From BD1-7 clade bacterium (GTDB taxonomy: Bacteria > Pseudomonadota > Gammaproteobacteria > Pseudomonadales > DT-91), in assembly GCA_902705865.1 (NCBI GenBank), contig CACSIO010000045.1, forward strand, positions 327,595-391,594: a stretch of DNA of 64,000 bases. The letters run 5' to 3'. The translations under genes were made by a program, and so were the position numbers. Position 1 is the stretch's first letter; every line of letters begins with the position of its first letter. The notes beneath the pieces are model-generated. The model was not told where the DNA came from, made no database searches, and saw only the letters and a list, made by a program, of their open reading frames with translations. Of the stretch, positions 34,463 to 44,657 are shown piece by piece.

Positions 34463-35991
34463 TTTGAACTAACCATATCGTATTGTTGTTGTAGCTCAGT
34501 CAATTTATCCTTCCAGCTATTGTGTCTTTCTTGTTGGGCGTTTCTTTCGTTGATTGTTTCCAGGTTATCCCAATCTTGGTTCAATATACTCTTGAGTTTG
34601 TTCATGATGCCTCGTCTGTTCCCGAGTGTTCCAACTTCAACTTCCGCTTCTATAAGCTTCATTAAAAGCTCAGCAGGTGCACCGTGCTTGTTACTCAACG
34701 ATGCAAGCAGCTCTGCATCAGGCTGGGTAAATGCACCTGCGTCATTTTCAATCCACTGGATTTGTTCGTTGGGGTAGATTTCATGGAATAGCTTAGGTAA
34801 TGAATCATGCCAGTCTGGTTCATTTGGATCTCGTAACCACTGTTGGCGAATTTCATGCAATTCGTATCGCTGAACCAGAGTGATTGCATGTCCATCGCTG
34901 CGCATACCGTGCTCAATTTCAAGTAAATCTTTAAGCCATTTTTTCCGGACATCCATCCAGTAGGGGCCAGGAATGTGTTTTTTCTCCTGTTCGGTGTCTT
35001 CGGTAATCTCCTTATTGTTCATGTAAGAGACTTTTCCGGTACGGCGTTTGTAGTTTCTGTACTCTGTCTTGAGTTCGGGTCTTGTTGATTCATATAGTGC
35101 GTTACGGAATTCGAGTAGTGGGGCCATCCATTCCTCGCCGTTGTTGATCAAGCTATGCAGTGCTTTATCTTCATTAACAACAGTGCATGTCCAGCAGCCA
35201 AAACGGGAATTTCCACAGGAAGGTGTGCTGGTATCAATAACTAATGGGCACTCTCCTTGGTTTGAACCTTTATAGAGCTCTAGTAACATGCGGTTACTAC
35301 CTCCCCATGGTGTTGGGGCGCTCATCAGATATTCCCAAACGTCATCAGCGCTCCAGTCTTCAATGGGCATATACGTGTAAGCATTTGGCAATGATGTATG
35401 GCGGCTTAAAGAGGAACCATCAATTTTATGTTTCGCAATAACTTGAGCTCTCGAGGCACTTTCTTGAGATCTTGAGCCTAGGGCGACTATAACTTCTCCG
35501 AATTGATTAGCTTTCTGAGTGATGAAGCTACTAACAGGATCGATCTTCATTCTCTCCGTACACCAACGAAATGACTGTCTTGGCGCTGGGTAGCCGCGTC
35601 CAAGAAGGTTTACCCAAAATGTCTGATCTTGAAGAGGGTGAACAGGGTGAGCTGTAATGGGAATATCAAGTGATTGTGCTTTGTCGTTAATTAATTCGAG
35701 CATATGGTGAATCATGTCGACAACGACGGGAGTTTCTACAAGAGTATCTGAAGAAACAACATAAATTGGCTTGTTTCTCTCATCTTCTGGAAGACTCTGT
35801 AGCGCGAAGAAAATAAGAGATAAAACACAGGTTGAATCTTTCCCTCCGCTGAATCCAATTATCCAAGGCCTGTCGTCTGAGGCATAGATAGCTTGGATCT
35901 CTGTGATCAAGTCTTTAACTGGTCTACCTGCGATCACAGCATCGGAGATAAAGGAGGTGTGGGTTGGATATAAAAACTGTTCTTCAGTCAT
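34459..35991 (-). CDS. dndC: DndC, PAPS-reductase-like sulfur transferase
   Basis: A 510-aa protein. The PP-loop motif FSGGKDS is at about residues 47-53, and an iron-sulfur Cys set occurs in SCGNSRFGCWTCTVV. DndC hydrolyses ATP and carries sulfur delivered by a cysteine desulfurase onto the DNA backbone. The usual partner DndA is not encoded in the window. Overlaps dndB by ATGA. Confidence 0.95.
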   Translation of the reverse strand: MTEEQFLYPTHTSFISDAVIAGRPVKDLITEIQAIYASDDRPWIIGFSGGKDSTCVLSLIFFALQSLPEDERNKPIYVVSSDTLVETPVVVDMIHHMLELINDKAQSLDIPITAHPVHPLQDQTFWVNLLGRGYPAPRQSFRWCTERMKIDPVSSFITQKANQFGEVIVALGSRSQESASRAQVIAKHKIDGSSLSRHTSLPNAYTYMPIEDWSADDVWEYLMSAPTPWGGSNRMLLELYKGSNQGECPLVIDTSTPSCGNSRFGCWTCTVVNEDKALHSLINNGEEWMAPLLEFRNALYESTRPELKTEYRNYKRRTGKVSYMNNKEITEDTEQEKKHIPGPYWMDVRKKWLKDLLEIEHGMRSDGHAITLVQRYELHEIRQQWLRDPNEPDWHDSLPKLFHEIYPNEQIQWIENDAGAFTQPDAELLASLSNKHGAPAELLMKLIEAEVEVGTLGNRRGIMNKLKSILNQDWDNLETINERNAQQERHNSWKDKLTELQQQYDMVSSK

Positions 35992-37067
35992 GATATGAAT
36001 TTATCTTCTTCGGTTTGTTCTGCTGCATTGAGGCATAGCCCCAGCTTGTGCTTCACTAGATTCCCAGTCAATATTACATTGCTCCGTGCCTTGCTGATTC
36101 TGCCGTTTACTAAGGCTCGACCTTCCCATTCAGGGTTCGCTCTTGACCAGTCGATACTATCAAGATGTTTCAAAACTAGCTCCCAGTCTGGCTTTTGGCT
36201 CAACAAATCTGCTCCAATGTTCCCTAGAGCTTGAAGAACAACCGCGTGCGCATGTATCTGTTGTTCTCGAAGCTCAGAACTAGAGACTTTTCTCTCCAAT
36301 GCAGATTTCCAATCAGCCATGTTCTGTGTGACGGCGCTCCAGTAACTGACGCAAATGGCCTTTTCTTCGTCGGTAACGCTAGATTTATTGTTCTTCCGTA
36401 AGAGAGCTTTATTCGCATTCTTAATGCTGCTCAGGGTAAAGAGTTTGATGCTGCGGTTAGATATACTCGACTTCTCAAGCTCAGTTAATCTGCTGAATGC
36501 AGGAACATTTTGCTGAGTATGGCGTGCCAGATCAGAAATCTGATCACGATGATCGTAAAGTGTGCTTATCGAATCGCTAGGTCGTACGGCATGTTTATTG
36601 AGGTCTGCGAACATTTGTTGACTACGTTCTAGGCCTTCATCAATAAAGAACAGAACCGAAATGCTGTCATGACCGAGCTCAGGATTTTCTGCAATAGCTT
36701 CTTCTATGGCTGCTCTTCGATGCTGGCCGTCATTGATTAATATTTGAGCGTCCATGGGGATCGAAAGAGTGCCCATATTCTGGCCTGGCCCAGTATCCGT
36801 TAATGGCTCAAAGCGCACCATACTGTTTACGGATGCTGTTAAGGACGATAGAGTGTAGTCTTTCGAGTTTTCAACAAGATAAGAAGTAATTTCTGGTATG
36901 CGGCTCTGATTGATTGTTCTCTGTGACCTGAGCTCTGGCGGCACCTCGTCTTCATTGAACACAAATAGCTTTGGGATAATTCTCATGGGGCACATTGCAA
37001 TGTAACAAGGCCTCCCGGCTTGAATGCCTCGTACGGCGGGAAAAGTGTTGGAAAAGGCATTGTCCAT
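35988..37067 (-). CDS. dndB: DndB, regulator/target-selection protein with DGQHR motif
   Basis: A 359-aa DndB. The N-terminus FPAVRGIQAGRPCYIAMCPM and the motif INDGQHRRAAI (near residue 109) are diagnostic. I chose the Met at 37067 because family proteins begin just before FPA(V/I)RGIQ; the frame stays open upstream to 37283 but that part is not family-like and contains a palindrome and a promoter-like box. DndB is known in Salmonella to repress dnd transcription. Confidence 0.92.
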   Translation of the reverse strand: MDNAFSNTFPAVRGIQAGRPCYIAMCPMRIIPKLFVFNEDEVPPELRSQRTINQSRIPEITSYLVENSKDYTLSSLTASVNSMVRFEPLTDTGPGQNMGTLSIPMDAQILINDGQHRRAAIEEAIAENPELGHDSISVLFFIDEGLERSQQMFADLNKHAVRPSDSISTLYDHRDQISDLARHTQQNVPAFSRLTELEKSSISNRSIKLFTLSSIKNANKALLRKNNKSSVTDEEKAICVSYWSAVTQNMADWKSALERKVSSSELREQQIHAHAVVLQALGNIGADLLSQKPDWELVLKHLDSIDWSRANPEWEGRALVNGRISKARSNVILTGNLVKHKLGLCLNAAEQTEEDKFIS

Positions 37068-37109
37068 CAATATGTCACCGGCTGTTTGGAAGTCAAATGG
37101 AAGGAGTGT

Positions 37110-37139
37110 ATTGTAGTGGAAGTTAAAAATAACTTCCAC
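37110..37139 (-). promoter_or_regulatory. Palindromic operator and -10-like box upstream of dndB
   Basis: A perfect 10-bp-arm palindrome, GTGGAAGTTA (37116-37125), AAAA, TAACTTCCAC (37130-37139). Directly next to it on the minus strand is TACAAT (37110-37115), 43 bases before the dndB ATG, with the palindrome filling the expected -35/-10 spacer. This fits an autoregulated dndBCDE promoter. A second small hairpin, CCCAGC-ACCAG-GCTGGG, lies at 37173-37189. Confidence 0.55.
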
Positions 37140-37387
37140 GTGTGAGGGGCTATGCGTTTTGTTGGAGTAATGCCCAGCACCAGGCTGGGTTAAAGTTATC
37201 TCATGAAATAGTCTGAAGCCTTTGAGTGAGGACAATTGTGGTGGTGAAGAGCCAGGTTGAGTCTTGACCGAAATAAAATGCATCCATTCGGAATATGTTC
37301 GGTTAGAGGTGTGGAGAGTAGCTCCTTCGAGCTTTCATCTCATTACTACTTACAAAGCGAGTAACCGAAAAATTGAAAGAGTGTTTT

Positions 37388-38242
37388 TTAGTCATGTTTC
37401 GACTGAAATACATTACGTCGATGCCACTCTAGGTATTTTGGGTTAGGAGCGTTATGAGGTGACCGTGGAGCTTTAATTTCTTTGCCGGAATAGTCATGAA
37501 ATAGGCTTTCGAATACTCTTCCTCCGTAAGCTTCGATGCTAATAACTACACGTAAATCAGTATCAATTGTAAACACACCTCTGTCAAAAGCTCTGTGGTG
37601 TAATGCACACATCGAAATACCATTATCAACGTTGGATGGCCCGTTTTCTTGGTGCCATTTTATGTGGGCCGCTTCTAGGCCTATAGATGTATGGCCTATT
37701 CTGCAGTCAAAACCACAAACTGCACATGTGTAGCCATAAGCTGTCAGTACAAGGTGCCGAAAATTTGGATCTCTTTTATTTGGCAGTTCGAAATAGTTGG
37801 TAATTCCCAGTAACTCAACAATATCTTCATGGAGAGTAATTGGGAAAAATTCACTCAGTAAGTAGCCAATTGCCTCGGCCAGCTTATTTTCATTTTGAGT
37901 GATTTCAATAAACGCACTTTCTGTGAAGCCTCCCATAACATTGTGTTTCAATAATTCTGTTTTTTTAGCATCTGAGTTACTGGAACGAGGCTGAGCTTTT
38001 TCATGATTCTTTAACTCCCAAAATCCGTCATTTTGCAATCGCCAAAATGGATATTCGGGATGATGAGACTTTCGATATGGTCCGAACTCAATCAGAAGAT
38101 CTTTAAGCGGTTCATCAATTTCAGAGTAAGAGAAAAAACGATCATGACCTTTTTGATACTGTGACAGTGCATATAATAACAAGAGTGGTTTATGGACCGC
38201 TCTTTGGCTGCCACGCTTCCATACATTTAAATTCAGCTCCAT
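37388..38242 (-). CDS. HNH endonuclease with probable sulfur-binding domain (phosphorothioate-dependent nuclease type)
   Basis: A 284-aa protein. The N-terminal part (about 1-110: VHKPLLLLYALSQ, IDEPLKDLLIEFGPYRKSHH, PEYPFWRLQNDGFWEL) resembles the sulfur-binding domain of ScoMcrA-type nucleases that recognise phosphorothioated DNA. The C-terminal HNH has CAVCGFDC (173-180), LEAAHIKW (H193), N208 and CALHHRAFD. It has an AGGAAA site and lies 9 bases after dptH, inside the dpt-dnd operon. A nuclease that targets modified DNA in an operon that makes it is paradoxical. Domain assignment is from pattern memory. Confidence 0.75.
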   Translation of the reverse strand: MELNLNVWKRGSQRAVHKPLLLLYALSQYQKGHDRFFSYSEIDEPLKDLLIEFGPYRKSHHPEYPFWRLQNDGFWELKNHEKAQPRSSNSDAKKTELLKHNVMGGFTESAFIEITQNENKLAEAIGYLLSEFFPITLHEDIVELLGITNYFELPNKRDPNFRHLVLTAYGYTCAVCGFDCRIGHTSIGLEAAHIKWHQENGPSNVDNGISMCALHHRAFDRGVFTIDTDLRVVISIEAYGGRVFESLFHDYSGKEIKAPRSPHNAPNPKYLEWHRRNVFQSKHD

Positions 38243-38251
38243 TGCTTTCCT

Positions 38252-41200
38252 TTAACGCTCTCCCAAGCTACTAATATTGATTTTCTTCACGCTAAGTTCT
38301 AACTCTCCGTAATGGTTAAGGTGCTGCCCAACAGACAAACATTGCCCTTTCTTAAGCTTACTCAACTGTTCATTCCAATGCAGCTTTTTAGACCCTTGAA
38401 CAGTCACTTCCAAAATTTCAGCATATTTCTTAATCTCAGTTTCCGCAGGAGCAAAGAACAGCTTATGAGCGGCCTGGAATAAACGATCCTGCTCTTCTTT
38501 GGCGAGGTTGCTGAGAGTCTGGGTTGCCAGAATCAGTGACAGACCATATTTCCGGCCTTCAGTGAGCATTTTTGCAAGAGGGCTGTCCAGTCGATGATCC
38601 AGGTTCTGCACCTCGTCCAGAACGACTGGCAGGGGTTTATGCTTGTTGCCTGTGCTGCAAGCATGAGCATACAAATCCCAGAGAATAAATTCTGTAGCCA
38701 TTCGCTGAACATCGGTTGGAATACTAGCAAGCTGGATCATATGGGAATGACAGTCTGTGCTGTTATAAATGGCATCCCAGCCGCCTTCAGCTCTGGTATC
38801 AAACAGGTTGCTTTTCACCATGGTGGAGAGTTTGTTTGCCAGTGCTTCACCGACTTTGCTTTCCTCGGCCAGATGAGTCAGCAACTGCTGGAAGGTATAG
38901 TCTTCACCAAAGCATTGAACACCGCTTTCAATTACATTGTTCAACGTTGCCAGTTGTTGTTCACCTATGGTGGAGTATACGGAGTTGAATACTGAAGCGA
39001 CTCGTCCTGCTACAACATGAGGTTGATCTGCCAGTTCAATACCAGCAATCAGCTGCTTTTGCTTTCTGAATGGATTTATCGCCAGTGGAGAGTGTGCCAC
39101 CAGGAGGGTTTTCGGATTAACCGCAGCCTGAAACTCTGGTTCAAGATGATCCGGCAGGAAGCCATTGGTGTAATCCACCACCATAGAGTTGCACTGGGCT
39201 TTTGCCAGTTCCTGAAGAATACCCTGAATGCAGTACGTTTTACCCTGACCAGAACGACCAAAGATCAGCAGGTGACGGTTTGGCATTTTCTCATGGTTAA
39301 ATTCCCAGTAGACGGGTTGATGAGTCATTTCCTCCCAGCCAAACAGAACTCTACCAGATTCTGTTTCCGTTGCTGGGGTGACTACGGTTGCTGATTTGCT
39401 TTCAGTTCCGGTCGTCTTGGTCCGCTCTACCGGTATAGTTTCAGCATCTTCGTCTGGCTCGGTGGTCGTTACAGAGTCATCTGTTTTAGCTGCAGGAATG
39501 GGGGAGACCTTGGCGTTTTGCCCGAGGAGCCACTGTTCAGAAATACCAAGAACATTATCCTCCAGCACCCAGGGCAATAGTTTCTGATAGGGTGTGCTGA
39601 TCAAATGATCCTGATAGTCCGGAATCTCCAGCTGCAACAAGCCATCTTCGAAGGTTTCCATGGTATGAATGGTGGCTGGGCTGGTCAGATGCGCCATTAC
39701 CATCTTTTCAGGGAAGTCTTCAATGATTCCCAGATCGTAGTCACCCGTCAACCACTGCTCTCGTTCATTCAGGAATGTCTGAAAATAATCAGCTTCAAAC
39801 ACTTCATAGAGCTGATATTTTTCAATCTGCATCAGCACCTGGCGGATAAACAGGCTGCGGTAGATACGACCTTCCAGAGTTTTTGGCCCCAGAATACGTT
39901 CAACCAAGTAAGCCCGTAGTTTTTCAGCCTGCTCTCTGGCTTTTTCCAGAGAGGTGCTGCCGTGTTCACCAGCTTTTACCTCAACAGGTAGAAGGAAAAG
40001 CTTATTATCTTTAAAGCCAGCAAACAGAATATCGTCAGACATCTTGCCGCTATAGCCATCTTTATTATGGAAAACAGCGAAATCATGCTTATCCATCTTC
40101 AGGCCGATATTGCCGGAGACCCTGACCATTTCAGCAATAGAAATTGGAATCCAGGTAATATCAGACTGCGACAGCATGGCACTCACCAGCTTCCAGCTGG
40201 CAACAATACCCAGTTTGCCTTTCTTCTCTTTTTCCGGATCAGTGACCATCTTAAGCAGCCACTCACCATTGAAGGCATTAAACTCTTCAATCAGCTGATC
40301 GCCCTGCTGACTCAGCATTTTCTTATACAGGTCAGACTGGCGGGTAACGGTAATGGCGTCGTAGCCTGCTGAGTTGGTGTATTGATCGGAGTAGTGAATC
40401 AAAATCAGATCTTGTTCCTGCTGGAAAAAGTCCAGAGTCACTTTTGGGTCAATAATTGTTGTCCAGATGGAGCTATCGTAGGAGCGTTCGAGTTGTTCCT
40501 TAAAAGAATCGCTGACCGCAATGCCGATAGAAGAGTGGGCATGGTATTGCTGATTAGGTTCTACGCAAGGCTTTAACAAACGACCATAAAGACGGGACAT
40601 TTCCAGATGTTGCTGACCTTTGGTATTGATTTTGTTAAGGCCATAAGCAGTCTGGAAGGTTTTGTTCTCAGAGACAGAGGCTTCACCACTCAGTAGACCA
40701 TGGCAGGCGATACCCGAAACAAACTTATCGATATCGCTTTCAAAGGTGGTCACCTTCTGGTTGTTTTTGAAAAAGCTTAAATGAGCATAGTTTTGCTCTG
40801 TCACATCTTTGTGTTTGAACTTTGAAAACGACAGTTTTGTGCGGAGCAGGTCGGTAATATATTCCGACTGTTCCCGAGCAGAGCCTTTATCCAGGGAATA
40901 TCGCTGCTTGATCTCCTCGTGATAACTCATCTCCGCGAAGATATCAAACTCTGTTTCACAGAACTGCTCGTCATACAGATTGACATGAACCGGATGGCAT
41001 TCAGCGAGATTTTTTTTGAAATAGGCCAGCAGTCCCATAAACACTTCACGGTTATCGCCATTGTTTACGGAGTTGATAATCAGTGGTGCATCATCCACCT
41101 GCTTGAACAGCTCACTGAAGGTCTCGATAAACTCTTCAGACTTCTCCTTTACCAGAGTGCTTACATAGCTGTAACTGGTTTCTTGCTGCGGAACGATTTC

Positions 41201-43333
41201 CAGCCAGAGCGGATTTTCCTTTACCTTCTGGGTATAGCTGAACTGGTTCCCTTTGCTGTAAACATAGGGAAGCAGACCTTTCGGGTTCAATCTTTCCATA
41301 GTCACCGGAGGCAGATTACGGAAAGATTTATGCTGGCTGTCAGCCTGAATCTCATCCACCAGTTGCAGGTAATAACTCAGGATTAATGGGTGGTAAGGAG
41401 AAAGGTATTTTTTACCTTCGAACTCTGCCATACCCATCGCCAGAAAAATGCGGTTTTCATCGTTCAGGGTGCTTTCCATCGGAATGGCATTGAGATAGTT
41501 CAGCGATGTTTGCACATAGTTTCTAACCAGCTCTCTCAGTGTCTCTCCCCAGAATTCCAGGGAGAGTAGAGATTTTCTTTCTTTCAGATAGTCGGAAAGT
41601 GCTGTCCAGGCGGCATATAAGTCAGAATCAATGGATTCCAGCTGCTCTGCTTTAATGGCATCAGAACCGATAGAGATCAGCCCCTCAGTCAGAAACTCTT
41701 CTTCCCGCCGCAATAGGGGCAGGCGAATACCTGGAACCTTGGATTCCTTGTGGTCGATAACGACCTTGCCCTTGGCGTTGATAAACTGCCCATAGCGATC
41801 ATCTTTGAACAGATCATTGAAACGGTCGGAGTCCATCAGGATTGGCAATGTCAGGGTTACCGGGCTGGCCTCCGCCTCAATGGTGAATTTCATCAAATGC
41901 CCGTTGTTCTCAACATTAAAGGAGACGACTTCTGACTCTTCGTAAACCTGCTGGTAATTCAGCGTGCTGTAAGTGCTAGCATCAACCACTTCATCATTTT
42001 CAGACAGAATAAACTCTGAACTCGCTTGTTCTGCCAGCTCCAGGCTCATATCTTCGGTTTGCAGGATCAGACCATTCTGGTTGGGCCTAACCAGAAATCT
42101 ATTTTCAATGGCCGGCAGGTGAAAATCACCTTCTTCTAGTACCAAAACCTGGAATGTGAAGCACTCATTGTTGTTGGTTCGTTTTACCTTCAGGGTGAAG
42201 AAGGTAGGGGAGCCATCAAAAGGTGCATTGACTGTTACATGGCGTTGAACAGAACCGGTCACCTTGATAATGCTGTTTTTTAGCCATCGGGGATCATTTT
42301 TTTTGTTCAGCCGTAGCTGTTCTTTTTTCAGGTCGGTACCAAAAAACGTCAGACGCAAATCAAAGGTTTCGCTGCTTTTGGGTACTTCCAGAATGATATG
42401 GTTTTCCCGCTTGCCCGCACCTTTTTCGGATTTAGTACGAGGGCCTGTAAGCTTGGCATTTTCAGAGCTGACGGAGGCAAAGCTGACGATGTTTTCTTTC
42501 TGCTTTTGTCGCTCCGTAATCACATCTCCCATATCCAGCTGGGTACGCCATTCGTCAGTGGATGTATCAGAAAAGTTATTCTTAATAAACTCTTCGCCCA
42601 GTTCTGGAATCCGGTCGTGGATTTCTTCCGGGTGGTTTTGCAGGGTTCGTTCTAGCTTGTCGTGGAACTCTTTATTGTCCTTCAGACGGTTTTCGATTTG
42701 AGCCGGTTTACTCAGCTCCCAAAGACCTTTATCGGGGAGAAAGCCCAGTTCTGTCAGATCTGGGGCCCCACCGGAAGTCATTGCTGCATAGAGCTGAACA
42801 AAGCCAAACATACTGCCGCCATCTTCTTTCAGCTGTTCCGCTTTAATCTTTAGAAGGTGACTCAGAACCGCATTATTCTGTGGCTGGCCGTTAATCAGTG
42901 CTTCCAATTGCTTCTCAATGCTATGAGCAGACCAGGGCATATCCCCATGAGCCAGGTCTATGGCGTTTTTGACCAGAGTATCCAGCGCACTGTTATGAAT
43001 GAAAACCAGTGCCGTATTTTTAAAGTCTCCGAATTTTGAGGATACGCAATCTCTCAGGTGAGAAATGTAGTATTCATTGAAATACTGATCGGATGCTTCC
43101 TGCTCATCAAAGTGCGCGGCAAAAATAACCTTTATCCCATTCACCCGAAAATAGTGAAGCTCTGTGCCATCGTATAAGAATGACTGGGTGCATTTGCAGA
43201 TTTCGTCGTATAACCGCTGGGTATTATTCAGGTTGGTAGAGCGAAGCTGGTACTTCTCACCGGCCTGTACGTTCTGGTCGAGCCACCCTTTAATCCGCTC
43301 TACAGCAAAATGTTCAAATTGTACTGCGTACAT
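38252..43333 (-). CDS. dptH: DptH, ATPase of the Dnd-associated restriction complex
   Basis: A 1693-aa protein; the family length is about 1700. The C-terminal HerA/FtsK-like ATPase has Walker A IFGRSGQGKT (near residue 1354) and Walker B VVLDEVQNL (near 1574), then ILATQTLSNL. The long N-terminal part lacks known motifs, though DNILFAGFKDNKLFLLPVEVKAG resembles a PD-(D/E)xK-like core. With DptF and DptG it restricts DNA lacking phosphorothioates. I prefer the start at 43333 (GGAG nine bases upstream); two Mets further upstream overlap dptG more. Confidence 0.93.
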   Translation of the reverse strand: MYAVQFEHFAVERIKGWLDQNVQAGEKYQLRSTNLNNTQRLYDEICKCTQSFLYDGTELHYFRVNGIKVIFAAHFDEQEASDQYFNEYYISHLRDCVSSKFGDFKNTALVFIHNSALDTLVKNAIDLAHGDMPWSAHSIEKQLEALINGQPQNNAVLSHLLKIKAEQLKEDGGSMFGFVQLYAAMTSGGAPDLTELGFLPDKGLWELSKPAQIENRLKDNKEFHDKLERTLQNHPEEIHDRIPELGEEFIKNNFSDTSTDEWRTQLDMGDVITERQKQKENIVSFASVSSENAKLTGPRTKSEKGAGKRENHIILEVPKSSETFDLRLTFFGTDLKKEQLRLNKKNDPRWLKNSIIKVTGSVQRHVTVNAPFDGSPTFFTLKVKRTNNNECFTFQVLVLEEGDFHLPAIENRFLVRPNQNGLILQTEDMSLELAEQASSEFILSENDEVVDASTYSTLNYQQVYEESEVVSFNVENNGHLMKFTIEAEASPVTLTLPILMDSDRFNDLFKDDRYGQFINAKGKVVIDHKESKVPGIRLPLLRREEEFLTEGLISIGSDAIKAEQLESIDSDLYAAWTALSDYLKERKSLLSLEFWGETLRELVRNYVQTSLNYLNAIPMESTLNDENRIFLAMGMAEFEGKKYLSPYHPLILSYYLQLVDEIQADSQHKSFRNLPPVTMERLNPKGLLPYVYSKGNQFSYTQKVKENPLWLEIVPQQETSYSYVSTLVKEKSEEFIETFSELFKQVDDAPLIINSVNNGDNREVFMGLLAYFKKNLAECHPVHVNLYDEQFCETEFDIFAEMSYHEEIKQRYSLDKGSAREQSEYITDLLRTKLSFSKFKHKDVTEQNYAHLSFFKNNQKVTTFESDIDKFVSGIACHGLLSGEASVSENKTFQTAYGLNKINTKGQQHLEMSRLYGRLLKPCVEPNQQYHAHSSIGIAVSDSFKEQLERSYDSSIWTTIIDPKVTLDFFQQEQDLILIHYSDQYTNSAGYDAITVTRQSDLYKKMLSQQGDQLIEEFNAFNGEWLLKMVTDPEKEKKGKLGIVASWKLVSAMLSQSDITWIPISIAEMVRVSGNIGLKMDKHDFAVFHNKDGYSGKMSDDILFAGFKDNKLFLLPVEVKAGEHGSTSLEKAREQAEKLRAYLVERILGPKTLEGRIYRSLFIRQVLMQIEKYQLYEVFEADYFQTFLNEREQWLTGDYDLGIIEDFPEKMVMAHLTSPATIHTMETFEDGLLQLEIPDYQDHLISTPYQKLLPWVLEDNVLGISEQWLLGQNAKVSPIPAAKTDDSVTTTEPDEDAETIPVERTKTTGTESKSATVVTPATETESGRVLFGWEEMTHQPVYWEFNHEKMPNRHLLIFGRSGQGKTYCIQGILQELAKAQCNSMVVDYTNGFLPDHLEPEFQAAVNPKTLLVAHSPLAINPFRKQKQLIAGIELADQPHVVAGRVASVFNSVYSTIGEQQLATLNNVIESGVQCFGEDYTFQQLLTHLAEESKVGEALANKLSTMVKSNLFDTRAEGGWDAIYNSTDCHSHMIQLASIPTDVQRMATEFILWDLYAHACSTGNKHKPLPVVLDEVQNLDHRLDSPLAKMLTEGRKYGLSLILATQTLSNLAKEEQDRLFQAAHKLFFAPAETEIKKYAEILEVTVQGSKKLHWNEQLSKLKKGQCLSVGQHLNHYGELELSVKKINISSLGER

Positions 43334-44657
43334 AGACGGCATCTCCACTATCACTCATACGGTCTACATTGCCCGCGCGCTCATAGAAAGCGACCAGAGC
43401 TTGTTCGGATTGTTTATCAAAGTACACGCCGCGCTGGCGGAATTCCTGAAGCAGCTCCTGGAAACGCAGTTGACGGTTATCGCCAATGGCAATATTTGTT
43501 AAAAGCATTAAATTGTCTTGATTAAGAACAAGTACGATGCCCGCTCGCTTACGATTTTGTATGAAGCTTTTGGCTATATGTTTAACAAATTCTTTCTGGT
43601 AATTATTCCTAATTTCATGTCTGGTTGAGTCTGCATCGTAGCGTTTCTCTTCAAATTGGTCGAGCGCATACTGGAACAGGCGACTAAGCTGGCTTATCGG
43701 TGTCAATTCAGCTTCATCGCGAGGTTGTATTTTTCTTTTTTCTTGAAAATTGCTGGCAAAGTTTCGAATAGCTTCAGTCACATCATCAGAAGATGCAACA
43801 TCTGATTCTAAAGCTTGTATGTATTGCCACAAAGGAACCACTTTTCCTTCTTTCTCTGCTTTGTTAATGATTTCCAGCATCGATAAGGTAGGAAAAACAG
43901 TGTTAAATGATGAGAGAAGGTGCTGGTAGCCGTCATCTTGAATGTGTGTACGTTCTTTGCTGGCTTTCTCTGTATCCAGAATAAAGTACAGCGGGCGTTT
44001 TTGGGGAACGTCAAACTTAAAGTTCTTGATGTTTAACGCCAGCTGAGAGCAGTAGATAAAGTTGTAAAGCTCCAGAAAACCTTCCAGATTGCTTAACAAG
44101 TACTCGGACTTGCTACTAAGAAATTGAATGTCCTTGGCGAATAGGTCAGCAACATAAGGCAGGTAAGGCTCAACATTTGAAGATCTCTTTTCGACCGGTT
44201 TCAGGTACCTCTGCATCTTTTCCCAGAATATTTTCTCGATGAAATTGGCTTTGGATTTGATCTCGCAACGATGATCTTGTTGAGCCAGGAAATTTCGAAA
44301 AATTTCGCTGAGATGCCCGCTGGCTTTGGATTCACTTCCCTGGCGACCCAGTAGTAAAAATTCAGGGGATACTTTTAAAAGTGCATTATTTTGGAAGTAA
44401 ATATTTTTGAAGTGTTCCAGAAACTCGGTATCAGAAAGCTTGCTGGACAGTTCATCAAGGCAGGATTCCTCAAACTCTACCTGATTGAAGTTGCGCAGTT
44501 CCTTGCCAATTAACAGCCCAAGAACATTACCGGCTACAGTGTCGTAATTCAGGGCATTCTTTTTACTGCGGATGGGCAGGTAGTTGCTCAGATTATTATC
44601 GCCAATCTTGTCCTGTTCTACCGCGCCGAGGGCTACTAAACGGCTAATAATACTCAT
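43314..44657 (-). CDS. dptG: DptG, Dnd-associated restriction protein
   Basis: A 447-aa protein: MSIISRLVALGAVEQDKIGD, SPEFLLLGRQGSESKASGHL and a long helical C-terminal part. DptG has no recognised catalytic motif; it is required with DptF and DptH for restriction. The ATG at 44657 overlaps the dptF stop as TGATG, with GGAGGAAT upstream; a TTG one codon earlier is less likely. Confidence 0.9.
   Translation of the reverse strand: MSIISRLVALGAVEQDKIGDNNLSNYLPIRSKKNALNYDTVAGNVLGLLIGKELRNFNQVEFEESCLDELSSKLSDTEFLEHFKNIYFQNNALLKVSPEFLLLGRQGSESKASGHLSEIFRNFLAQQDHRCEIKSKANFIEKIFWEKMQRYLKPVEKRSSNVEPYLPYVADLFAKDIQFLSSKSEYLLSNLEGFLELYNFIYCSQLALNIKNFKFDVPQKRPLYFILDTEKASKERTHIQDDGYQHLLSSFNTVFPTLSMLEIINKAEKEGKVVPLWQYIQALESDVASSDDVTEAIRNFASNFQEKRKIQPRDEAELTPISQLSRLFQYALDQFEEKRYDADSTRHEIRNNYQKEFVKHIAKSFIQNRKRAGIVLVLNQDNLMLLTNIAIGDNRQLRFQELLQEFRQRGVYFDKQSEQALVAFYERAGNVDRMSDSGDAVYVRSTI

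Noticed and set aside
37068..37283. 72-codon N-terminal extension of dndB
   Set aside because: DndB proteins begin shortly before FPA(V/I)RGIQ; the extension has no family similarity and covers a palindrome and promoter-like box.
37264..37446. 60-codon + strand frame between the HNH gene and dndB
   Set aside because: It overlaps the 3' end of the HNH gene and no ribosome binding site or family is visible.
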